This document shows positions 23,269 through 29,450 of a DNA stretch of 29,450 nt, piece by piece. Position numbers and translations under genes: made by a program. This DNA is from Firmicutes bacterium UBA1739 (GTDB taxonomy: Bacteria; Bacillota; Clostridia; Peptostreptococcales; Anaerovoracaceae): NCBI GenBank assembly GCA_002315385.1, contig DCHZ01000010.1, positions 1 through 29,450 of the forward strand. The letters are read 5' to 3'. Below the pieces are notes generated by a model. It was not told the origin of the DNA, ran no database searches, and saw nothing but the letters and a program-made list of their open reading frames with translations. Within the stretch, counting starts at the first letter, position 1. Each line of letters begins with the position of its first letter.

Positions 23269-25458
23269 TTGATAAGAATAAAAAAAGGTATGGCGCTTAT
23301 TATGAGTGCTTTTGTATTTTTTGGAAGTGCTTCGGCGGTTTTTGCCGAAACAGAAACCTGTATTCCGGATTCTCAGGAACCGTCTGTGAATTGTGAAGAA
23401 TCGAATAACTCAGCATTGATGGCGGCTTTACCGGAGGAAAAGATGTCTGATCAGACAGATAATGTGGTGAAGCCTTTTTCCGGTTTCAAAGATGCTCAGT
23501 CCCATTGGGCTAAAGATACTTTGAACCGTGCGTACAATGATGGGATATTAAGCGGATTTGAAGATGGAACGATGCGTCCCGACACTAAAATTACCGGAGC
23601 CCAGATGGTAACCATCATTACAAGAGTATTGAATACTCAGGAAAAAGCGGATATATCGGGTTATAATTTATCGTCAAACTGCTGGTACAGAGATGCGGCC
23701 GCCGAGTCTCTGGCTCTAGGTATAATCGAGCCTTCTCAGGTCGCGACTCTCGATACAAAAATGGTAAGAAGAGAAGCCTGTGCGATGATGTCCGATGCTT
23801 TCCAGTTGAGCGACGCAAATCCGGATTTCGGCAAGGCAGAGGTATATTCGGATTTTAATACACTCAGCATGAAGTACAAAATAATATTCGCCTCTCTGGT
23901 AAACAAAGGATATATTCAGGGTTACAACGGCAGCCTTATGCTGGCAAATGACATTACCCGAGCGGAGTTTATCACGCTGCTTTACAGAGTTGCGGGAAAC
24001 TATCTCAATACATCCGATGTTACGGATTATTCCGCCCTAACCTGCGGAACCGTTCTTAACGGCAGTTCCTTTGAAGCGCAGGACTGCAATATTCCTCAGA
24101 AAATCTGGCTTGGAGCGGGAATAAGCAGTGTGGATATGAAAAATGTAAAAGCCTCGGAAATAGTAATCCGGGGAGATGTGCTGGAAAAACTCAGTATTGA
24201 AAACAGCACTTTGAACAGACTGGTGCTTGCGTCAAGAGGAGGAGATGTGAATCTTAACTGCAGCGGTATTTCCAGAGTTGTGGCAGGATCCGGAACGGGA
24301 AATGTGTATCTGAGCCCCCGGGGAAATATTGTGGAAGTTACAGGCAGCGGAAGAAATGTTATTCTGGATGAACTTGCTTCAGAGCTTTCAATATCGGGAA
24401 ATAATAATGTTATCACCGTAAATTCATCTGCGGATGTGGAAAAACTGAATATTCTCGGACAGAATAATACTGTAAAAGTTGATTCTTACGTCAGAGAAAT
24501 GGTAATTAAAGGAAAAGGAAATACTGTTTCCGGTCTGGGAACGGCGGAGAATGTGATTCTTTACACTTCAAAATCAAATATAGATATTAATCAGGGCAAT
24601 GTTTCGGATAAGACGGACAGTGGAATAACCGGTATGACGGCTTCGATATCCGCACCGGTCAAGCTGGTTCCGGGAAATACTCTTACTGCAAAGCTGAAGC
24701 TTTCGAATTACCCTGCCGGAAAGACAGTAAAGGTCATCTGGTACAAAGACGGTAAAGAAGTAAAGAATGAAAACATTACCCTTAATTCCTCTGAGGCCTC
24801 TGCTTATTCCGCATATATTGCATACAGTGAGTCCATGCCGGCATCCTGCAAAATATCGGCAAAAGTGGAATATACGACCTTTGATGACGAAAAACAGACA
24901 GTGTCGGCTCAGGATGTTACCGTAACATATGATAAAAGCAGCAGCAGCTTTTTTGACAGCATTGTTGCCAAGGTAACAACCTATTATAAAGGAAACAGAA
25001 CTACTCAGTGGGCGATTGACCATAATCTCAGCAATTATGAAAAAGAAGTATTTGTTAACTATAAAGGATATTCCAGTGCCACGAAGTATCTGATATGGGT
25101 AAATATCGGAACCCAGTATACTTCGGTATTTCTCGGAAGTAAGGGTAACTGGAAGCTGGTAAGAAGCGGTCTGGTAAGTACCGGCGCGAATGACTGTACC
25201 CCGAGGGGAGTATTCAAGACTACATATAAGCAGTCAAACTGGACAACTGACACATATACGGTTAAGCCTATAGTCCGATTCTACGGTGGAGGTTATGCCT
25301 TCCATTCAAGGCTCTATCAGCCGGGAACAATGACTCTTAAATCCGGTAATAACGGAGTGGGATATCCGCTGAGTCACGGCTGTGTCAGAATGCAGGCTGA
25401 CGATATCCAGTGGCTGTATGATTATGTACCGAACGGAACCACTGTTGTGGTATATTAA
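23269..25458 (+). CDS. SLH-anchored L,D-transpeptidase (YkuD) with beta-repeat region
   Basis: A protein of 729 residues from the TTG at 23269, 9 bases after AGGAG; an ATG 7 codons on is the alternative. Signal peptide about 1-26 (cut near VFA). Three SLH domains span about 67-245 (FKDAQSHWAKDTLNRAYNDG; ITRAEFITLLYRVA). Residues 255-450 are a repeated beta-strand region rich in Asn, Gly and Val, for example ELSISGNNNVITVNSSADVE and KLNILGQNNTVKV, which looks like a small beta-solenoid. An Ig-like domain covers about 455-555. The C-terminal 125 residues are a YkuD L,D-transpeptidase domain with H703-G-C705-V-R707 (YPLSHGCVRM). It should make or edit 3-3 peptidoglycan cross-links, or attach proteins, while tethered to the wall. 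Joining SLH, a solenoid-like part and YkuD in one chain is notable. Confidence 0.92.
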   Translation: MIRIKKGMALIMSAFVFFGSASAVFAETETCIPDSQEPSVNCEESNNSALMAALPEEKMSDQTDNVVKPFSGFKDAQSHWAKDTLNRAYNDGILSGFEDGTMRPDTKITGAQMVTIITRVLNTQEKADISGYNLSSNCWYRDAAAESLALGIIEPSQVATLDTKMVRREACAMMSDAFQLSDANPDFGKAEVYSDFNTLSMKYKIIFASLVNKGYIQGYNGSLMLANDITRAEFITLLYRVAGNYLNTSDVTDYSALTCGTVLNGSSFEAQDCNIPQKIWLGAGISSVDMKNVKASEIVIRGDVLEKLSIENSTLNRLVLASRGGDVNLNCSGISRVVAGSGTGNVYLSPRGNIVEVTGSGRNVILDELASELSISGNNNVITVNSSADVEKLNILGQNNTVKVDSYVREMVIKGKGNTVSGLGTAENVILYTSKSNIDINQGNVSDKTDSGITGMTASISAPVKLVPGNTLTAKLKLSNYPAGKTVKVIWYKDGKEVKNENITLNSSEASAYSAYIAYSESMPASCKISAKVEYTTFDDEKQTVSAQDVTVTYDKSSSSFFDSIVAKVTTYYKGNRTTQWAIDHNLSNYEKEVFVNYKGYSSATKYLIWVNIGTQYTSVFLGSKGNWKLVRSGLVSTGANDCTPRGVFKTTYKQSNWTTDTYTVKPIVRFYGGGYAFHSRLYQPGTMTLKSGNNGVGYPLSHGCVRMQADDIQWLYDYVPNGTTVVVY

Positions 25459-25479
25459 AACAGGAATCAAAAAAATTCA

Positions 25480-25508
25480 GCATAGTCGTTTTGCGACTAT
25501 GCTTTTTT
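25480..25508. terminator. terminator after the L,D-transpeptidase gene
   Basis: Perfect 9-bp stem GCATAGTCG (25480-25488) / CGACTATGC (25494-25502), loop TTTTG, then TTTTTT. An A run on the 5' side makes it usable for the converging MATE gene as well. Confidence 0.92.
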
Positions 25509-25539
25509 ATAGATAATAACTTATAAAGGATTTTCTCTG

Positions 25540-26940
25540 TCAGGAAATATCCGATGCGGGAGGAACCACCGGCAGTATTTTTCTGACGATAATCCTGCGC
25601 AGGAACAGGCTGCTCAAAGTAAGAGATGCCATCTCGGCAATCGGGAAAGCCCACCAGATATAATTCACGTTTCCCAGCTTTGACAGCAGAAATGCCACCG
25701 GAAGCAGAACAACCAGCTGACGCCCTATGGATACCCACAGACTCAGAAAACCGTTCCCGAGAGCCTGGAAAGAGGAACCGGCAACTATGCAGAAGCCTGC
25801 AAACACAAAGCTGATACTTATTATTCTCAGACATGGTATGCCTATTGCCAGCATATCGGGAGAAGCCTTGAACATAAGTAAAAGATACTTCGGAAGGAAC
25901 TGGAAGACCAGCGTGCCCAGAAGCATTAGGCTGACAGCATACAGAACACCGTATTTTAATGTGTTTATCATTCTGTCTCCTCGTTTTGCACCGTAATTAT
26001 ATGCGATGATAGGCACCAGCCCGTTATTCAGACCGAATATCGGCATAAATATGAAGCTTTGCAGCTTGAAGTATACACCGAATACCGCAGTGGCGGTGGT
26101 GGTAAAGGAAATCAGTATTTTATTCATTCCGAATATCATTACAGAGCTGACAGAGCTCATTATTATTGACGGAACACCTACTGAATATATTCTTTTGATA
26201 ACCGGTGCGGAGGGCTTCATTTCACTGATTTTCAGTGTTATTTCTTTGTTGCATTTTATATTAATAATGATGCCGACAGCCATTGCCACCATCTGCCCGC
26301 ATATCGTTGCAATAGCGGCCCCTTTAACTTCAAGACGTGGAAAACCCAGCAGCCCGAAAATCAATATAGGGTCAAGAATGAGATTTACCACTGCACCCGT
26401 TATCTGGATAATCATGGAATGTACGGTTTTTCCTGTCGATTGAAGAAGTCTCTCGGTTGCGACCTGCATGAATACGCCGAGAGACAGTACGCAGCAGATA
26501 CCCATGTATTCTACGCCGTAGTTTATTATTTCCACAACGTCAGTCTGCATGGAAAAGAACGGTCTTGAAAAGAAAATACCTACAAAAATAAAAAGTATCC
26601 AGCTTATTATTGCCAGAAACAGAGAGTTGTTTGCCGCCTTGTTTGCCATCGCAAAATTCTTTTCACCGAGGCTTTTGGAAAGACAGGCATTTACACCGAC
26701 ACCGGTACCTACCGCCACAGAAATAATCAGATTCTGAATCGGGAAGGCAAGTGAAACCGCTGTCAAAGCGTTTTCACTTATCTGGGCAACAAAAATACTG
26801 TCTACGATGTTATATAATGCCTGTACTAACATAGAAATCATCATGGGAATCGACATGGTCAGCAGAAGCCTGTTTACCGGCTGATAACCCATTTTATTTT
26901 CTCTGCGTACAGGCTGATTTTCCGATTCGTTTATTGTCAT
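25540..26940 (-). CDS. MATE-family multidrug/Na+ antiporter
   Basis: A protein of 466 residues with about twelve hydrophobic segments, the normal size for MATE transporters. The start of the first bundle is typical: LLLTMSIPMMISMLVQALYN then IVDSIFVAQISENALTAVSL. The second half repeats it with VPSIIMSSVSSVMIFGMNKI. A short charged N-terminal tail of about 20 residues precedes it. The family exports cationic drugs or metabolites in exchange for Na+ or H+; the substrate is unknown. The gene lies 10 bases after the kinase-like gene, so they form an operon. A GAAAGGATG site precedes the ATG. Confidence 0.94.
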   Translation of the reverse strand: MTINESENQPVRRENKMGYQPVNRLLLTMSIPMMISMLVQALYNIVDSIFVAQISENALTAVSLAFPIQNLIISVAVGTGVGVNACLSKSLGEKNFAMANKAANNSLFLAIISWILFIFVGIFFSRPFFSMQTDVVEIINYGVEYMGICCVLSLGVFMQVATERLLQSTGKTVHSMIIQITGAVVNLILDPILIFGLLGFPRLEVKGAAIATICGQMVAMAVGIIINIKCNKEITLKISEMKPSAPVIKRIYSVGVPSIIMSSVSSVMIFGMNKILISFTTTATAVFGVYFKLQSFIFMPIFGLNNGLVPIIAYNYGAKRGDRMINTLKYGVLYAVSLMLLGTLVFQFLPKYLLLMFKASPDMLAIGIPCLRIISISFVFAGFCIVAGSSFQALGNGFLSLWVSIGRQLVVLLPVAFLLSKLGNVNYIWWAFPIAEMASLTLSSLFLRRIIVRKILPVVPPASDIS

Positions 26941-26950
26941 AGTTTTTGCT

Positions 26951-27553
26951 TCATCCTTTCTTTTTATAGAATTCTGCAGCTGCAGCTTTAATAATATCTA
27001 TAGTCAGATCAATTCCCAAAGCACTGTTAATGCATAAATCATAAATCCCCGCATTTCCCCATTTGTTCTGGGTCATATAGTTGTAATATGATGCTCTTTG
27101 TTTGTCGACCTTCTGAACATATGAAGTGATGTTCGGAACCTCTTCGTTGTATTCGTCAACAGCTCTTTTTGTTCTTTCTTCAATCGGAGCATGTATGAAA
27201 ATTTTGAAACATGTCGGGCAATCTGACAGAACGTAGTCGGCACAGCGGCCTACAATAATGCAGTCTTCATTAGCCGCAATGTCTTTGATGACATTTGACT
27301 GGGCAATAAATATCTGGTCGGTAACAGGAAGTTCTCCGGATACCCCGTAAAAGTTGCTGAAAAGTGAAAACTTTTTCTTTTCCTCATTTTCCTTAACATA
27401 CTCTTTTGAAAAACCCATTCTGTCAGCAGCCATTTCAATGAGTTCTTTATCATAAAACGAATAACCCAGATCTTCTGCGAGCTTCTGACCGATAATTCTT
27501 CCCCCGGAACCGTACTCACGGGCAATGGTGATTACCATGTGATTATTATTCAT
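26951..27553 (-). CDS. cytidylate kinase-like protein
   Basis: A protein of 200 residues of the cytidylate-kinase-like family (AAA_26 type, PF13189). The N-terminus ITIAREYGSGGRIIGQKLAE carries the modified P-loop of the family, GYSFYDKELIEMAADRMGFS follows, and IIVGRCADYVLSDCP plus HAPIEERTKRAV form the later nucleotide-binding part. True Cmk is about 220 residues with a different P-loop, so the phosphate acceptor is not certain. In Clostridia such genes often sit beside transporters. The start is the ATG at 27553 after CAGGAAATT; a second ATG five codons on is possible. Confidence 0.88.
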   Translation of the reverse strand: MNNNHMVITIAREYGSGGRIIGQKLAEDLGYSFYDKELIEMAADRMGFSKEYVKENEEKKKFSLFSNFYGVSGELPVTDQIFIAQSNVIKDIAANEDCIIVGRCADYVLSDCPTCFKIFIHAPIEERTKRAVDEYNEEVPNITSYVQKVDKQRASYYNYMTQNKWGNAGIYDLCINSALGIDLTIDIIKAAAAEFYKKKG

Positions 27554-27623
27554 AACAATTTCCTGCCTTTCATATATTAAAACCGTTATCTGAAAATTGA
27601 TAAATAATTATATCACAAATACT

Positions 27624-27848
27624 ATGCAAAATAAACATGAAGAGAATATTACATATGAGATAAAAAGCAGTTTTAAAGTAACCGGAAGTGTGGACAGATT
27701 GAATGCGATGGATTTTCTCAGAGGATTTGCGAGACGTATCAAGATGATTGGGTATTCGGGACTTGTAGTTCCGGTAGATGAGCTTGAACTGATGATGATG
27801 AAAATTGACGGAAACATTACATTTAAAAATATGAGGCTGAGGGCCTGA
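27624..27848 (+). CDS. small hypothetical protein (74 aa; 83 aa if TTG start)
   Basis: A 74-residue protein from the ATG at 27624. The frame can start at a TTG at 27597; neither has a clear ribosome binding site. I do not recognise it. The central part is well structured in pattern: SSFKVTGSVDRLNAMDFLRG, then MIGYSGLVVPVDELELMMMK, ending in basic residues NMRLRA. It is cytosolic, without Cys or signal sequence. It diverges from the kinase-like gene and ends 12 bases before the end of the converging exonuclease gene. The compact fit between two real genes and reasonable codon use support it. Confidence 0.6.
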   Translation: MQNKHEENITYEIKSSFKVTGSVDRLNAMDFLRGFARRIKMIGYSGLVVPVDELELMMMKIDGNITFKNMRLRA

Positions 27849-27860
27849 GCCCCGCCTCTG

Positions 27861-28742
27861 TCAGATATTTTCCAGTATCCCTATTATACAGGAATTAATA
27901 TTGCCCTCGGCTGCTCCTGTTTTGTTACGCATGAGGGAATAATCGGCATTGAGGACAAAATGTTCACCGAGAGATTCCGAAACAAGAGAAAAATGCTCTT
28001 CATATACAGCAAAATCAAATTCAAGGCCGGTTACCGTGCCGGAAACAGATATTCCGGAAGCTTTTGCATTGATTTTTCTGATAAAGAAAATGCGTGAACC
28101 TGATTTTACCGGATATCCTGTTTTATATAGTGCGTAATGAAGGTTGATTTTTCCGGCAAGGCTGTTAAGACCGGTAAAGCAGGTAAGATCTTCATAATTA
28201 TGCAGAAGAATTTTTCTGCCGGCCTCTCTGTCATGATTTTCGGAAAACTCCCTGTACAGGCTGATGCCTTCTTTACCGCTGATAGTATCCTGTCTGAAAA
28301 TACCGGCGTACTTTTCGACGGTTTTCAGCTTCAGGTTTCCGGTAATCTCGGGAAGATATGAAGCTTTGAATATTCTGAGATAGTCTATGGACCGGAACAG
28401 GTCTATGCTGAAGGGAATCCCTGTTTTTGCACATCTTCTATTGATGAAAGGAATGTCAAAGGAGGTCCCGTTGTAGTTCAGAAGAACGTCATAATCTCTG
28501 ATGAAGTCTGAAAATTCCGTCAGCACTATGGCTTCATCTTCTGAATCTGATGCCAGAAACTGTGTGACAGTCATTGTGTTTTCGGATTCGGTCATGACTC
28601 CGATGAGATAAATGAAGCTGTTTTCGGGTGAAAGCCCTGTGGTTTCTATATCAATCACCGCAGCCTTGAGCCCGGAGAAATACAGTCTGCTTTCGGGGAG
28701 CAGAGTGGCTTCGGTCCGGAAAGAGTTTTTTATTACATTCAT
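27861..28742 (-). CDS. DEDDy-type exonuclease-like protein (YprB RNase H-like)
   Basis: A protein of 293 residues. The N-terminal 200 residues are a ribonuclease H-like 3'-5' exonuclease domain of the YprB type: Exo I D31-x-E33 (DIETTGLSPE), Exo II near residue 95 (LNYNGTSFDIPFINRR), and Exo III HNYEDL with Y and D. All four acidic positions and the Tyr are present, so it may be active. The last 90 residues are an unrecognised basic extension. The leader on the minus strand holds two hairpins, one terminator-like, between the promoter and the ATG. Substrate, DNA or RNA, is unknown. Confidence 0.85.
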   Translation of the reverse strand: MNVIKNSFRTEATLLPESRLYFSGLKAAVIDIETTGLSPENSFIYLIGVMTESENTMTVTQFLASDSEDEAIVLTEFSDFIRDYDVLLNYNGTSFDIPFINRRCAKTGIPFSIDLFRSIDYLRIFKASYLPEITGNLKLKTVEKYAGIFRQDTISGKEGISLYREFSENHDREAGRKILLHNYEDLTCFTGLNSLAGKINLHYALYKTGYPVKSGSRIFFIRKINAKASGISVSGTVTGLEFDFAVYEEHFSLVSESLGEHFVLNADYSLMRNKTGAAEGNINSCIIGILENI

Positions 28743-28765
28743 ATTGGCAACCTTGTTTTTTTAAT

Positions 28766-28885
28766 CAAAAACAAAACAAGCCGGGGAAGGCTTGTCTTGT
28801 CAAAAGGGGTATTGGGATTAGAGATTAATGAGGTTATCAGGGGATAACCACACTAATATAATATCAAAAAAGTCAAAAAAATCAA
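28766..28885 (-). promoter_or_regulatory. promoter and hairpin leader of the exonuclease-like gene
   Basis: On the minus strand TTGATT (28885-28880), 16-base spacer, TATTAT (28863-28858). Then comes hairpin GGTTATC/GATAACC (28849-28843 with 28838-28832), then ACAAGCC/GGCTTGT (28795-28789 with 28782-28776) followed by TTTGTTTTT. The second is a terminator-like structure lying 35 bases before the start codon, as in attenuators. Confidence 0.5.
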
Positions 28886-28960
28886 GTGTTTTATGAATTT
28901 TTAATGAAAAATGTTTGAAAAAAATTCGAAATTTGTATAATTAAAAAATGGAGGAAAAAT

Positions 28961-29017
28961 ATGTATCCCTGCATTTACGGATATACATATAGAGGAAGAA
29001 GAAAGAACCGCTATTAA
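28961..29017 (+). CDS. 18-residue Tyr/Arg-rich peptide
   Basis: A very short frame, MYPCIYGYTYRGRRKNRY, with a near-perfect TGGAGG site 5 bases before the ATG. Upstream, TTGAAA (28915-28920) and TATAAT (28936-28941) form a promoter with a 15-base spacer. A strong terminator follows at 29058-29098. Five Tyr, five basic Arg/Lys after a CIYGY segment and one Cys are unusual. I recognise no family. The complete promoter, binding site, frame and terminator argue for a real small transcript of about 150 bases, but translation is inferred only. Confidence 0.5.
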   Translation: MYPCIYGYTYRGRRKNRY

Positions 29018-29057
29018 ACTGATAATAGAACAGAGATAATTGTATAACTAGGTATAT

Positions 29058-29098
29058 GCCGGACAGATTTGGAATTTTCGTATCTGACCGGCTTTTTT
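29058..29098 (+). terminator. terminator of the 18-residue peptide unit
   Basis: GCCGGACAGAT (29058-29068) pairs with ATCTGACCGGC (29082-29092) with one A-A mismatch, then TTTTTT. Confidence 0.88.
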
Positions 29099-29139
29099 GC
29101 GTATAAAATTCCATTGTTAAAGGATAAATATATTAGGCT

Positions 29140-29220
29140 TGATATAATCAGTATTATATATGTCAAAGCGGAAAATTTATCTTAACGTAAGTCTTCGACG
29201 GAGACTTCCGGATACTTACG
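29140..29220 (+). promoter_or_regulatory. extended -10 promoter and nested inverted repeat before the recombinase
   Basis: TGATATAAT (29140-29148) is an extended -10 element. Downstream CGTAAG (29186-29191) pairs with CTTACG (29215-29220), and AAGTCT (29189-29194) with AGACTT (29202-29207), giving competing or nested hairpins. This lies 28 bases before the recombinase start and could be a regulatory leader or a recombination site. Confidence 0.45.
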
Positions 29221-29248
29221 GTTGACAGCAGGAAAGGTTGTATGAGCA

Positions 29249-29450
29249 ATGGAAAAAAGAATAATGGATGTCGGCATGATAGTAGATTTTGAGAAGCATC
29301 TTATTAATATGGAAAAGAGCAGGGCAACGGTGGAAAAGTATGTGAGGGATGTGACAGTATTTTACAGGTATCTCTCCGGAGGCCGCATTTGCCTTAAAAA
29401 GGTTCAGCCGGAAATCTCATCGGCAGAAGCCTTGGAAGCGGTTTCTGACA
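29249..29450 (+). CDS. tyrosine recombinase/integrase, N-terminal part (cut by window end)
   Basis: A frame open from the ATG at 29249 to the window end gives the first 67 residues. AGGAAAGG lies 11 bases upstream; further ATGs in frame occur at residues 6 and 10. The sequence DFEKHLINMEKSRATVEKYV followed by RDVTVFYRYLSGG is the SAM-like core-binding domain of phage-integrase-type tyrosine recombinases. The catalytic domain with R-H-R-Y lies beyond the window, so I cannot tell a chromosomal XerC/D-like protein from a mobile-element integrase. Confidence 0.82.
   Translation, partial: MEKRIMDVGMIVDFEKHLINMEKSRATVEKYVRDVTVFYRYLSGGRICLKKVQPEISSAEALEAVSD

Overview
The window looks like a chromosomal segment of an anaerobic, low-to-moderate GC Firmicute of the class Clostridia. 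The evidence is three S-layer-homology (SLH) proteins, a copper-amine-oxidase-type stalk-domain protein, ferredoxin-dependent indolepyruvate oxidoreductase (iorAB), phosphate acetyltransferase, desulfoferrodoxin (superoxide reductase), AGGAGG-type ribosome binding sites and T-rich rho-independent terminators. Species cannot be told from the sequence alone; an amino-acid-fermenting relative of the peptide-using Clostridia is my inference.

Layout. 1-1410: the 3' part of tRNA-Lys, a complete tRNA-Cys and a YeiH/PSE-family membrane transporter. 1411-4290: a minus-strand feoA remnant, a shortened DapB-like protein lacking its catalytic domain, and an overlapping pair made of a ferredoxin-nitroreductase fusion and a small BioB-type radical SAM protein. 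4291-6470: a minus-strand iron-containing alcohol dehydrogenase, a gene-poor stretch with tandem 23-25 bp repeats, and a small hypothetical gene. 6500-8865: an operon of YtrA-type GntR regulator, ABC ATPase and permease, preceded by a promoter whose -10 lies inside a 19-bp palindrome. 9020-12880: a small Cys-rich protein, iorA, iorB, then pta from its own promoter.

13000-19531: a secreted stalk-domain protein, tRNA-Arg, acyl-ACP thioesterase, GNAT acetyltransferase, TauE/SafE-type permease, a free-standing heavy-metal-associated domain protein with its P-type ATPase, and desulfoferrodoxin behind a large palindrome. 19557-25508: a cell-surface block of three SLH proteins with different partner domains (beta-sandwich repeats, Ig-like repeats, and a beta-rich stretch plus L,D-transpeptidase), with a tRNA-Thr between the second and third. 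25540-28742: MATE transporter, cytidylate-kinase-like protein, a small hypothetical and a DEDD exonuclease-like protein. 28900-29450: a tiny transcription unit for an 18-residue Tyr/Arg-rich peptide and the start of a tyrosine recombinase that runs off the window.

Most genes are ordinary clostridial housekeeping or accessory genes. The less explained parts are the DapB-like/nitroreductase/radical SAM cluster, the four tandem repeats near 5900, several palindromic operators, the 18-codon unit near 28961, and a possible structured RNA after the ABC permease. No CRISPR array, insertion sequence or prophage structural gene was seen.
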